A DNA stretch of 12,678 bases from Methylophilales bacterium UBA4017 (GTDB lineage: Bacteria > Pseudomonadota > Gammaproteobacteria > Burkholderiales > Methylophilaceae). The DNA lies in contig DGAZ01000026.1 of NCBI GenBank assembly GCA_002384685.1, forward strand, positions 1 through 12,678. Direction: 5' to 3'. The notes under the pieces are model-generated. The model ran no database searches. It saw only the letters and a program-made list of their open reading frames with translations, and was not told the DNA's origin. The translations under genes were made by a program, and so were the position numbers. Each line of letters begins with the position of its first letter. Within the stretch, counting starts at the first letter, position 1. This document shows, piece after piece, positions 1 to 7,664 of the stretch.

Positions 1-635
1 CCACTAAAACTAAAATCAAAATCTTTGCTATGCAGCATAGGTTTAGGAAGATTAAATATAGGGGTGCCAGATTCAGCAAGCTTAGATAGTGCAGCTCCCC
101 CAGGATACCCAAGACCTAAAAGCTGCGCTGTTTTATCAAAAGCCTCACCAGCAGCATCATCTAGGGTGTCTCCAATAATGTCATATTGGCCTATTTCTTT
201 TACATGAATGATTTGTGTATGACCACCCGATACAAGTAAAGCTAAAAAAGGAAACTGAGGTTTGCTATCTTCTAGCATGGGAGCCAAAAGATGTCCCTCT
301 AAGTGATGAATAGGGATGCTAGGAATGCCCAGCGCGCATGATAATGATTCTGCAACACTACTCCCAACCAATAAAGCTCCAGATAATCCTGGCCCTGCTG
401 TGTAGGCAACAGCATCGATTTGGTACCTTTCAGTGCCTGTTTGTTTTAATAATTGTTCGATAAGTGGAATGATGAAGCTTATATGGTCACGCGATGCTAA
501 TTCAGGCACCACACCTCCATAAGCCTTATGTAGATCAATTTGAGAATGTAATGTGTGGCCCAGCAATCCTTTATCCTCATCGTACAGAGCGATGCCAGTT
601 TCGTCACAAGAGGTCTCTATTCCTAGAACAAGCAT
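1..635 (-). CDS. tsaD: tRNA N6-adenosine threonylcarbamoyltransferase TsaD, N-terminal part (runs off the window)
   Basis: TsaD transfers the threonylcarbamoyl group from TC-AMP to A37 of ANN-decoding tRNAs, acting in the cytoplasm with TsaB and TsaE. The minus-strand frame opens at ATG 635-633 and stays open to base 1, giving the first 211 residues of a family that is normally about 340 long. Visible signatures are the N-terminal GIETSCDET of the ASKHA fold, the metal-binding pair His111 and His115 (HLEGH), the SGGHT loop at 136-140, and FDFSFSG at the window edge. The metal histidines fall at the same numbers as in E. coli TsaD, which supports this start. It is divergent from rpsU across a 116-base gap, the classic tsaD/rpsU arrangement. 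No convincing promoter of its own was found in the gap. Identification is firm; only the C-terminus is missing. Confidence 0.96.
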   Translation of the reverse strand, partial: MLVLGIETSCDETGIALYDEDKGLLGHTLHSQIDLHKAYGGVVPELASRDHISFIIPLIEQLLKQTGTERYQIDAVAYTAGPGLSGALLVGSSVAESLSCALGIPSIPIHHLEGHLLAPMLEDSKPQFPFLALLVSGGHTQIIHVKEIGQYDIIGDTLDDAAGEAFDKTAQLLGLGYPGGAALSKLAESGTPIFNLPKPMLHSKDFDFSFS

Positions 636-652
636 TAATTTACTTAAATTGG

Positions 653-681
653 TTGAAAAAAATGAATATTAGCATTAAAAT
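653..681 (+). promoter_or_regulatory. Sigma70-type promoter for rpsU (and probably yqeY)
   Basis: TTGAAA at 653-658 and TAAAAT at 676-681 are separated by exactly 17 bases, each one mismatch from consensus. The start of transcription would be near 688, leaving a leader of about 64 bases before rpsU. The element lies in the tsaD/rpsU divergent gap, just upstream of the tsaD start on the other strand. It is called from sequence match only. Confidence 0.55.
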
Positions 682-751
682 GGTCGGCTTTTCATGGGTA
701 GTATAGTTTATGCTACTAAATTGAAGTTTTAACAATTATAGAGATTATTTA

Positions 752-964
752 ATGTCAACAATTAAAGTTAAAGAAAACGAACCATTTGATGTTGCGCTAA
801 GAAGATTTAAGCGCCTTATTGAAAAAACAGGCCTATTAAATGACCTTAGAGCGCGTGAGTTTTACGAAAAGCCAACATGGGAAAGAAAGCGTAAAGCTGC
901 TGCCGCGGTGAAAAGACAGTACCGTAGGCTCAGAAATCAAATGCTTCCTCCAAAACTGTATTAA
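752..964 (+). CDS. rpsU: 30S ribosomal protein S21
   Basis: S21 is a small basic protein of the 30S subunit that helps base-pairing between mRNA and the 3' end of 16S rRNA. The 70-residue product has the full family pattern: KENEPFDVALRRFKR near the start, EKTGLL, REFYEKPT, then a run of Arg/Lys to the end. Length matches the family (about 70). The C-terminal QMLPPKLY resembles betaproteobacterial S21 rather than the enterobacterial form. A weak GAGA (741-744) lies 7 bases before the ATG. It is the first gene of the rpsU-dnaG-rpoD macromolecular-synthesis cluster, and the next gene follows after 7 bases. Confidence 0.97.
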   Translation: MSTIKVKENEPFDVALRRFKRLIEKTGLLNDLRAREFYEKPTWERKRKAAAAVKRQYRRLRNQMLPPKLY

Positions 965-971
965 AAAAATA

Positions 972-1418
972 ATGTCCTTAAAAGAAACTATTAATGAGGA
1001 CATGAAAAGTGCAATGCGCAGTAAAGATGCTGCGCTACTCGGAACAATAAGGCTTCTTCAGGCCGCAATCAAACAAAAAGAAGTGGACGAAAGAATTCAG
1101 TTGGATGATCCCGCCATTATTTCAATCATTGAAAAAATGTTAAAACAAAGAAATGACTCTATTGAAGCCTTTAAGAAGGCAGAGCGAATCGACCTTGTGT
1201 CAAAAGAAGAATTTGAGGTTAGTGTGTTAAAAGGTTATATGCCTCAGCAAATGGACTTATCCGATGTTCAATCTATTATTGAGGATGTTATTAAAGCACT
1301 GGGTGCTAGCTCAATGAAGGACATGGGACCTGTGATGGCTCAGGCTAAAGAAACACTTGCAGGAAAAGCTGACATGGCCGCAGTATCAAAAATTATCAAA
1401 GATAAATTAACGTCATAG
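972..1418 (+). CDS. yqeY: GatB/YqeY domain-containing protein
   Basis: This is a 148-residue stand-alone version of the helical tail domain of GatB, the amidotransferase subunit that makes Gln-tRNA and Asn-tRNA. The stand-alone family is thought to bind tRNA, but its exact job is not settled. Family marks are the N-terminal MSLKETINEDMKSAMRSKD, the LGTIRLL segment, KQRNDSIEAFKKAER, and the C-terminal DMGPVMAQ...GKADM region, with the usual length of about 148. It starts 7 bases after rpsU with no Shine-Dalgarno visible, so it is probably cotranscribed and translationally coupled to rpsU. A yqeY gene between rpsU and dnaG is typical of many beta- and some other proteobacteria. Confidence 0.93.
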   Translation: MSLKETINEDMKSAMRSKDAALLGTIRLLQAAIKQKEVDERIQLDDPAIISIIEKMLKQRNDSIEAFKKAERIDLVSKEEFEVSVLKGYMPQQMDLSDVQSIIEDVIKALGASSMKDMGPVMAQAKETLAGKADMAAVSKIIKDKLTS

Positions 1419-1429
1419 CACTATCGCAA

Positions 1430-1459
1430 TTCATACACATATATACTAAATCGTATAAT
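1430..1459 (+). promoter_or_regulatory. Possible dnaG promoter giving a near-leaderless mRNA
   Basis: A perfect TATAAT at 1454-1459 is preceded at 18 bases by TTCATA (1430-1435, 4 of 6 matches). Transcription would start near 1466, only about two bases before the dnaG ATG at 1468, and no Shine-Dalgarno is seen before that ATG. The -35 half is weak and AT-rich DNA makes chance TATAAT likely. Confidence 0.35.
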
Positions 1460-1467
1460 ATTAAATA

Positions 1468-3192
1468 ATGATCCCTGAATCATTTATTCAAGAAGTGTTA
1501 AATAGAACTGATGTTGTTGATGTGATTGACAAACGAGTTCAGCTAAAAAAAGCAGGAGCCAACTTTGTTGCTTGCTGCCCCTTTCATCAAGAAAAGTCTC
1601 CATCATTCTCAGTAAGTCCAAGCAAACAGTTTTACCATTGTTTTGGGTGTGGAGCTCATGGGTCGGCTATTACCTTTCTGATTGAGTTTGAAGGATTAAC
1701 ATTTGTAGAAGCGGTTCATCAAATCGCCAGCAGTCTTGGCCTAACTGTTCCTAACGAGCACATTGCTGATCCAAAAAAGATAAAAGAAAATTTTGGGCTT
1801 GAGGAAGCAATGAAAATTGCAAATCAATTCTACCAAAAAGCCTTAAGAGCGTCACCGAAAGCTATTGAATATTTAAAAACCAGAGGCCTCACTGGCAAGG
1901 TTGCAAAAGAATTTTCTATTGGTTTTGCTCCTGATGGATGGCAAAACTTAGAGAGTGCTTTTAAACAATACGACGATCCTTCATTAGAAAAAGCCGGTTT
2001 GATTCAAAAGAATGACAAAGGAAAGTATTACGATCGATTCAGAAACCGTATTATGTTTCCGATTATTAATGAGAAAGGTCAGGTTATTGCCTTTGGTGGA
2101 AGGGTCATAAATCCTGAGGATACGCCTAAGTATTACAACTCTCCTGAAACTCCCTTGTTTCAAAAAAGTTATGAACTATATGGTCTTATCCATGCAAGAA
2201 AACCAATTAGGGAAAAAGGTTATGTGGTCGTAGTCGAAGGGTATATGGATGTCGTAGCTCTCGCACAACATGATTTTAAGAATGTAGTTGCTACTCTTGG
2301 CACAGCAACAACTATTTACCACATAAAAAAACTCATGCGCTATACACAGGATATTGTCTTTTGTTTCGATGGGGACAATGCTGGTCAAACTGCAGCATGG
2401 AGAGCTATGATGAATGCATTAAGTGCAGTCACTGACAATGTAAGGTTAAAATTTTTATTTCTACCAGACAATCATGACCCTGATTCATATATAAGAGAGT
2501 ATTCAAAAGACGCTTTTGATCAACTTGCTGAAGATGCCTTGCCCTTGTCAGAATACATTGTTAGGCACCTAACATTAACGAATGACCTCTCCTCTCAAGA
2601 TAAAAAAGTTAGATTATTAAATGATGTAGAGCCTATACTCAATGAAATGACTGCGCCTAAATTACACTTATTTCTTAGAAAAAAGATTGCTCAGTTGGTT
2701 GGCCTAGACATGCAAGAGATAACTAATATTTTAAAAGATACTAAGGTTGCTCAACCTTTTTCTAAAAGAATAAAGCTTGAAAAAAGGACACAAATGAACC
2801 CCATCAGACGGTTTATTTTATTTATTGTTATTAAACCTGCTTTGGCGAACAAAGATGACCTGACGTTATTTAGCGCTAAGGAAAGCGAGCAAATCCTCGC
2901 CAAATCTGTTATCGAGATTGCTCTGGAAAATAAAGATAATAATGCTGCAGTAATGCTTCACCTAATTTCCAACAAGATCGATAAATCCATTTTAAGGGAA
3001 ATGGAAGATCAGATTGTTAAAATTGATGGAGATTTACCCATAGAAGAAGAAGTCAAAGCTCTCCGCAATAGTCTACAAAAAAAACTGCTCTCCTCAGCAA
3101 ATAAAACTAAATTAGGGGAGCTACAGCAAAAAAGCTTAGGCTCACTAACGGATGAGGAAAAAACTTTTTTAAAAAATATTAGACGAAAGTAA
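1468..3192 (+). CDS. dnaG: DNA primase DnaG
   Basis: DnaG makes the RNA primers for chromosome replication and is recruited by the DnaB helicase. The 574-residue product shows the expected three parts. An N-terminal zinc-binding domain has Cys37, His40, Cys58 and Cys61 (CPFH...CFGC). The TOPRIM catalytic core has EGYMD at 257-261 and the metal-binding DGD at 301-303. A less conserved C-terminal helicase-interaction domain starts at about residue 430. Length is near the family norm (about 580-600). The MIPESFIQ start is the usual one for beta-type primases, so ATG 1468 is preferred despite lacking a ribosome-binding site. It sits between yqeY and rpoD and may have its own promoter as well as read-through from rpsU-yqeY. 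Confidence 0.97.
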   Translation: MIPESFIQEVLNRTDVVDVIDKRVQLKKAGANFVACCPFHQEKSPSFSVSPSKQFYHCFGCGAHGSAITFLIEFEGLTFVEAVHQIASSLGLTVPNEHIADPKKIKENFGLEEAMKIANQFYQKALRASPKAIEYLKTRGLTGKVAKEFSIGFAPDGWQNLESAFKQYDDPSLEKAGLIQKNDKGKYYDRFRNRIMFPIINEKGQVIAFGGRVINPEDTPKYYNSPETPLFQKSYELYGLIHARKPIREKGYVVVVEGYMDVVALAQHDFKNVVATLGTATTIYHIKKLMRYTQDIVFCFDGDNAGQTAAWRAMMNALSAVTDNVRLKFLFLPDNHDPDSYIREYSKDAFDQLAEDALPLSEYIVRHLTLTNDLSSQDKKVRLLNDVEPILNEMTAPKLHLFLRKKIAQLVGLDMQEITNILKDTKVAQPFSKRIKLEKRTQMNPIRRFILFIVIKPALANKDDLTLFSAKESEQILAKSVIEIALENKDNNAAVMLHLISNKIDKSILREMEDQIVKIDGDLPIEEEVKALRNSLQKKLLSSANKTKLGELQQKSLGSLTDEEKTFLKNIRRK

Positions 3193-3200
3193 ATAACTGA

Positions 3201-3223
3201 TTATTAAGGTTTTTACTTAATAA
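3201..3223. repeat. AT-rich inverted repeat between dnaG and rpoD
   Basis: TTATTAAG at 3201-3208 is the perfect reverse complement of CTTAATAA at 3216-3223, with a 7-base loop. It lies 8 bases after the dnaG stop and 17 bases before the rpoD -35 box. The stem has only one G-C pair and no following T-run, so it is not a good intrinsic terminator. It might attenuate or stabilise the dnaG 3' end. Confidence 0.35.
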
Positions 3224-3239
3224 CATAGCAAACGAATCA

Positions 3240-3268
3240 TTGACATAATATGGTCGAATTGCTAAAAT
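3240..3268 (+). promoter_or_regulatory. Strong sigma70-type promoter of rpoD
   Basis: A perfect TTGACA at 3240-3245 is followed after exactly 17 bases by TAAAAT at 3263-3268. Transcription would begin near 3275, giving a leader of about 57 bases with GAGGT (3323-3327) just before the rpoD ATG. This lets the vegetative sigma factor be made independently of dnaG read-through. Confidence 0.7.
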
Positions 3269-3331
3269 CCCACGGCTCTGCTGCTAAGATAATAAAAAAA
3301 CATTATTTAGCCAAATTCATTTGAGGTAATT

Positions 3332-5296
3332 ATGGCACGACCTAAAAAAAATCCAGAAGATAAAAAAACCAAACGCGTCACGCGCGTAAAAAAACTAAAG
3401 GACTTATATCTTAAAGATGCGGTAAATAATCCTGAAGAGGCAGAAAATAGACGCCTGCAGTTAAAAGCTCTCATTATCATGGGTAAAGAAAGAGGTTACC
3501 TTACTTACGCAGAAATTAATGATCATCTTCCAGATGAGGTGTCGGAAAGCGAACAAGTGGAAGGTATTATTGGCATCATTAATGACATGGGCATTATGGT
3601 CTATGACCAGGCACCTGATGCAGAATCGGTACTAATGTCTGACGACCGTCCACCAGTAACTGACGAAGAGGCTGCTGAGGAAGCTGAACAGGCCCTTGCC
3701 ACTGTGGACTCAGAGTTTGGCCGAACAACCGATCCTGTAAGAATGTACATGAGGGAGATGGGTACCGTTGACCTGCTAACCCGTGAAGGCGAGATTGAAA
3801 TTGCTAAAAGAATTGAGGACGGATTAAGGCATATGGTCCAGGCGATTTCTGCATGCCCAGGTATTATTGACGATCTCATGAATATGGCTGATAAAGTTAA
3901 GAAAGAAGAGTTAGGGGTAGAGGAATTTGTTGATGGTTTGATTGATATGGAAGCAGAAAGAGAATTAGCCAAAGTAGAGGCGGCGTTGGCTCAAACAGAT
4001 GATGAAGACTCTGATGAAGATGACGATGATGAGAATGATTCTGGCAAAGCCAGTGGAATGTCAGTTGAGGACTTAGCAATCTTAACAAAAGAAGTGCTTT
4101 CACGGTTTGGAAAAATTAAAAAAGCACACAAAAAGTTATCTGAACTTAGAGAACAAAAAAAATGGACTGACGATGAAGAATACAAAAAACATCAGGATAT
4201 TATTCTTAAGGAACTGATTAACTTTAGGTTCTCCTCTAAATTTGTCGAGGTCCTATGTGACAAAGTAAGGGTTTTTGTTAAGCAGATTAGGGGCCATGAA
4301 AGATCGGTTATGGAATTTTGTGTTGATGAATCTAAGATGCCCAGAGCACATTTTATTAAATCGTTTCCCGGTAATGAGACAAACCTTAAATGGCTGAAAG
4401 AAGAAATAAAGTCGGATAAGAAGTATGTTGAAGGCCTGGAAAAACTCAAACATTCTATCCTTGATCAACAATCAAAACTTATTGCGTTAGAAGAATTAGC
4501 AGGCATACCTATTAAGAACTTTAAGGAAATTAATAGGCATATGACCACTGGAGAAGCTCGGGCGAAAAGAGCCAAGAGAGAGATGATTGAAGCTAACTTA
4601 CGTCTCGTTATTTCAATCGCTAAAAAATACACTAACCGAGGGCTTCAATTCCTTGATCTTATTCAAGAAGGTAATATCGGACTGATGAAGGCGGTTGATA
4701 AATTTGAATATCGAAGAGGTTATAAGTTTTCAACTTATGCAACCTGGTGGATTAGACAGGCTATCACTCGCTCTATCGCTGACCAGGCAAGAACTATAAG
4801 AATCCCTGTGCATATGATTGAGACTATTAATAAAATGAACCGTATTTCTAGGCAAATTTTACAATCTACGGGCCAGGAGCCAGAACCATCAGAGCTAGCT
4901 GAAAAAATGGAAATGCCCGAGGAAAAAATTAGAAAAATTCTTAAGATATCAAAAGAGCCGATCTCGATGGAAACACCTATTGGCGATGACGAGGATTCGC
5001 ATTTAGGAGATTTCATTGAAGATGTCGGTACATTGACACCAGATGATGCAGCGGTCTATGGAAGCTTAAGAAGTGTGACATCCGAAATATTAGAAGGACT
5101 CACCCCAAGAGAAGCAAAAGTTCTAAGAATGCGTTTTGGCATTGAAATGAATACTGACCATACTCTAGAAGAAGTTGGTAAGCAGTTTGACGTGACTAGA
5201 GAGCGTATACGACAAATAGAAGCTAAGGCGCTAAGAAAGTTAAGACACCCTACTCGCTCCGAAAGATTAAAGAGCTTCTTGGAAGGTAAGGATTAG
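3332..5296 (+). CDS. rpoD: RNA polymerase primary sigma factor RpoD (sigma70)
   Basis: RpoD directs core RNA polymerase to housekeeping promoters. The 654-residue protein has the sigma70 layout. Region 1.1 comes first, then region 1.2 starting near DPVRMYMREMG at 134. A long non-conserved insert of roughly residues 170-400 carries an Asp/Glu-rich stretch at 223-236. Region 2 runs from about 421 (NLRLVISIAKKY) through the TTWWIRQAI-like -10 reading segment (here ATWWIRQAI) to RTIRIPVHM. Region 3 follows, then the region 4.2 helix-turn-helix around 621 (VTRERIRQIEAKALRKLR), ending SFLEGKD. A GAGGT five bases before ATG 3332 fixes the start. The large insert places it with proteobacterial RpoD. 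It has its own strong promoter and is followed by a tRNA gene 5 bases after its stop. Confidence 0.98.
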   Translation: MARPKKNPEDKKTKRVTRVKKLKDLYLKDAVNNPEEAENRRLQLKALIIMGKERGYLTYAEINDHLPDEVSESEQVEGIIGIINDMGIMVYDQAPDAESVLMSDDRPPVTDEEAAEEAEQALATVDSEFGRTTDPVRMYMREMGTVDLLTREGEIEIAKRIEDGLRHMVQAISACPGIIDDLMNMADKVKKEELGVEEFVDGLIDMEAERELAKVEAALAQTDDEDSDEDDDDENDSGKASGMSVEDLAILTKEVLSRFGKIKKAHKKLSELREQKKWTDDEEYKKHQDIILKELINFRFSSKFVEVLCDKVRVFVKQIRGHERSVMEFCVDESKMPRAHFIKSFPGNETNLKWLKEEIKSDKKYVEGLEKLKHSILDQQSKLIALEELAGIPIKNFKEINRHMTTGEARAKRAKREMIEANLRLVISIAKKYTNRGLQFLDLIQEGNIGLMKAVDKFEYRRGYKFSTYATWWIRQAITRSIADQARTIRIPVHMIETINKMNRISRQILQSTGQEPEPSELAEKMEMPEEKIRKILKISKEPISMETPIGDDEDSHLGDFIEDVGTLTPDDAAVYGSLRSVTSEILEGLTPREAKVLRMRFGIEMNTDHTLEEVGKQFDVTRERIRQIEAKALRKLRHPTRSERLKSFLEGKD

Positions 5297-5301
5297 TTTT
5301 A

Positions 5302-5378
<77 letters not shown>

Positions 5379-5386
5379 CTTATATC

Positions 5387-5424
5387 AAAGCTTTTAGAGA
5401 ATTGCTCTTCTAAAAGCTTTTTTT
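5387..5424 (+). terminator. Intrinsic terminator after rpoD-tRNA
   Basis: AAAGCTTTTAGA (5387-5398) pairs perfectly with TCTAAAAGCTTT (5409-5420), a 12-bp stem with a 10-base loop that runs into seven Ts at 5418-5424. It begins 8 bases after the tRNA 3' end and would end the rpoD-tRNA transcript. The convergent permease gene stops 36 bases further on, and on that strand the T-tract is poor. Confidence 0.88.
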
Positions 5425-5459
5425 ATTTCTGTTAAAGCTGACCCGACCCGATATTTGCT

Positions 5460-7193
5460 TTAATTAAGCTTGGGATTAACCTTAAGGAATAGATAATCAA
5501 TACCATGATATTGCAAATGTTTGATATCGTTGGTTAGCCCATAAAGTAATTTTAGGGACAGCTTACTCTCAATATTATCCTCCCCAATATCCTTTATTGC
5601 TGCTGCTGCCGATTCTGCATTCACTCCTGATGGCGCTGATATAAATTCTAACTCAACTTCATCACCCTCTTGATAGATACGGATATGCACGGTAACTTTA
5701 TTTTTACGATTATTTTTTTCTTGATTCTCAATCAGGAAGTTTAATCCTTCCTCGGCAATCAACATTAATTTATTTTCCCATTTTTTTTGCCATTGGTTTG
5801 TCTTGGCAAAATTATTAATTAAGTGGTTGATTTTTTCTATGCTGGTAATGTGAAGGGGAACGGATAACTTGTTCTTCGCCCTTTTTTTAAGCGAGAACAA
5901 GAACATGATAAGGATTGCTGTTAAACCCCCGGATGTTGTTCCATTGGAGAGAAAAATCTGCATACCTTCGGGGAAAGCTTCGTTGAATAAAAATCCACCT
6001 TGGAAACCAACTCCCGCAAAAAAACCAAAGCATACTGCCAACAAAGCTTCAAAAGATAGCTTGGTTTGGTTGACCATTTGCAGACCATGACCAAATAATA
6101 AGATGATAATAACGAGAATATAGCCAGCCGCAACTGGACTAGGGATTGCACTGATTAAGGCAATTAATTTTGGCGACAGGGCAAATAAAATCATGAATAA
6201 CCCGCCATAAAAACCGACCCTTAAGGCAGCAACTTTGGTGATCTCCATAACGCCAATACTCATGGAATATACGGTATTCGGAACCGATCCTAAAATACCT
6301 GCTAAGAAACTGCCTACTCCGTCAGCATTGATAGCTCCTTGTATAGCTCTAAAGTCGATAGGCCGTGCTTTTCTATAGGAAAATTTTTGTACAGCAATAC
6401 CGTCAGCATAAGTTTCTATACAACCAACAAACGTGATTAATACGAATGCTGGAAGCAATGCCCAGAAACTCTCGTTGAATGTAAAGTCAAAACCTGGCCA
6501 ATGATTATCAGGTAAACCAATCCAATCCGCAGTTATTACCTTAGAAAAATCAACTAGACCTACCTGATAAGAGTAAATAGATCCTATGACGATACCAATC
6601 AAGGGCGCCCACAGTCGTGAAGTTTTACTTCCAAATAGTGAAATTAATAGGATGGGAATCAATGTGGCAAGAAAGATATAAGGCACAGCCATATTGCCTA
6701 CAAACTCGGCAGGAACTCTTTTTAACATTGACCAAACTACCGGAGCGACATTAAGCGCCATGAGCATAAGCACGACTCCACCTATGGCAGGAGTTAACAC
6801 CTTTCTTAAGGGCCCCATTTGTGAAGTAAAAATAAATGTTGCGAGCGACGCAACAGCAACCAGTGTAAGGAGGAGAGATGTCCCTCCTAGCTCTAATGCT
6901 GAAACGGCTACGGAAATAAAAGCAACATTTGATCCCACAAAAAGGAGATTTCGACCACCAATAATTCCAAAACGACTAGCCTGCAACCAGGTTGATACCC
7001 CGCAAGCAAGAACGGCTGCAAATACAAGCCAACTAATTTGGCCAGCACCTAGGCCAGCTTCTCGTCCGACGATAAGCGGTGTTAGCATAATACCGGTCAC
7101 GATCATAATTGTTACTTGCAACCCAAGACCAGCAGAAAGCAAATGGGCAGGCTTTTCGTCAGGCTCAAAACGCACTATATTATTATCACTCAT
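5460..7193 (-). CDS. NCS2/NAT-type nucleobase permease with a C-terminal degenerate RsbW-like domain
   Basis: Residues 1 to about 440 form a many-pass membrane transporter of the xanthine/uracil permease type. Family marks are GIMLTPLIVGREAG in the first membrane segments, the substrate-site CIETYADG (Glu260), and GSVPNTVYSMSIGV. The family normally imports purines or uracil with protons. The diagnostic (Q/E)-N-x-G of the NAT signature is replaced by M311-S-I-G314, so the substrate is uncertain. From about 448 to 577 follows a soluble domain that aligns by eye with the RsbW-like ATPase at 9103-9516. It keeps an N-box (AEEGLN, Glu481 and Asn485) and the tail LTNDIKH...GIDYLFLK, but lacks the D-x-G and GGLG motifs. 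ATG 7193 is chosen over TTG 7211 because AGGA (7205-7202) sits 8 bases before it and the protein then starts MSDNNIVRF. It diverges from the STAS gene at 7327. Confidence 0.82.
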   Translation of the reverse strand: MSDNNIVRFEPDEKPAHLLSAGLGLQVTIMIVTGIMLTPLIVGREAGLGAGQISWLVFAAVLACGVSTWLQASRFGIIGGRNLLFVGSNVAFISVAVSALELGGTSLLLTLVAVASLATFIFTSQMGPLRKVLTPAIGGVVLMLMALNVAPVVWSMLKRVPAEFVGNMAVPYIFLATLIPILLISLFGSKTSRLWAPLIGIVIGSIYSYQVGLVDFSKVITADWIGLPDNHWPGFDFTFNESFWALLPAFVLITFVGCIETYADGIAVQKFSYRKARPIDFRAIQGAINADGVGSFLAGILGSVPNTVYSMSIGVMEITKVAALRVGFYGGLFMILFALSPKLIALISAIPSPVAAGYILVIIILLFGHGLQMVNQTKLSFEALLAVCFGFFAGVGFQGGFLFNEAFPEGMQIFLSNGTTSGGLTAILIMFLFSLKKRAKNKLSVPLHITSIEKINHLINNFAKTNQWQKKWENKLMLIAEEGLNFLIENQEKNNRKNKVTVHIRIYQEGDEVELEFISAPSGVNAESAAAAIKDIGEDNIESKLSLKLLYGLTNDIKHLQYHGIDYLFLKVNPKLN

Positions 7194-7227
7194 CTTTAAA
7201 ATCCTAGTCAAAAAAACCTTTTTAATC

Positions 7228-7256
7228 TATATTAAATGATATTAACTATTAATATA
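7228..7256. repeat. Phased ATATTAA repeats in the permease/STAS divergent gap
   Basis: ATATTAA occurs at 7229-7235 and 7239-7245, and its reverse complement TTAATAT at 7249-7255, each step 10 bases. The outer pair extends to an 8-bp inverted repeat (7228-7235 with 7249-7256). Spacing of one helical turn in the only shared control region of two divergent genes suggests an operator or a bent-DNA site, but the DNA is very AT-rich and chance is possible. Confidence 0.3.
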
Positions 7257-7326
7257 AATTTTATTTTGGTTATTTAAAGGCATACATCACTGCATACTTA
7301 TTAACAAACTAGGCAACATATAAAAA

Positions 7327-7662
7327 ATGATAGAAATTAACCATGAAGTAAAAAATGACACCCTTATTATTAATCCTGTTGGGCGCCTTGACGGTTTGAC
7401 GTCGAAAAAATTTATGGAAGATACAGAGGGTCTTATAAAATTAAATTCTGCGCGTGTAATTATTAATTTAGATTCGCTTGATTACATCAGTTCAGAAGGG
7501 CTTCGATCCATTCTGACTACGGCAAAAACGATTAAATCTCAGGGTGGAAAGTTTGGCTTGTGCACGCCCTTAGACGGAGTACGAGAAGTTTTAGAAATTA
7601 GTGGCTTTGGCGAGATGCTGGGCGTCTATGAAAGCCTAGAACTAGCTTTAAGTAGCGTTTAA
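7327..7662 (+). CDS. STAS-domain anti-sigma-factor antagonist-like protein
   Basis: A 111-residue single-domain STAS protein of the SpoIIAA/RsbV type. Such proteins bind an RsbW/SpoIIAB-like kinase when unphosphorylated and release it when a conserved serine is phosphorylated. Visible marks are the N-terminal beta pattern ending PVGRLDGLTS (17-26), the loop DYISSEGLRSIL (52-63) with Ser56 at the usual phosphorylation position, and GKFGLCTPLDGVREVLEISGF, which is the standard second half. Length is normal for the family (about 110). It is transcribed away from the permease across a 133-base gap and runs toward the glutaminase, with stop codons two bases apart. Its likely partners are the RsbW-like ATPase at 9103 and the RsbW-like domain on the permease; which of these it binds is inference. 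Confidence 0.9.
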   Translation: MIEINHEVKNDTLIINPVGRLDGLTSKKFMEDTEGLIKLNSARVIINLDSLDYISSEGLRSILTTAKTIKSQGGKFGLCTPLDGVREVLEISGFGEMLGVYESLELALSSV

Positions 7663-7664
7663 AT

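Noticed and set aside
3201..3223. Hairpin after dnaG as an intrinsic terminator
   Set aside because: The stem is nearly all A-T and is not followed by a T-run.
3601..4471. Several minus-strand reading frames opposite rpoD
   Set aside because: They are rich in Ser/Leu with no start signals or family marks and are the antisense shadow of the sigma70 coding sequence.
7194..7211. TTG 7211 as permease start
   Set aside because: ATG 7193 has AGGA at the right distance; the six extra residues overlap that ribosome-binding site.
6694..7239. 181-codon plus-strand frame opposite the permease N-terminus
   Set aside because: Its composition (Thr/Pro/Ala-rich, no motif) mirrors the codons of a clear membrane transporter on the other strand.
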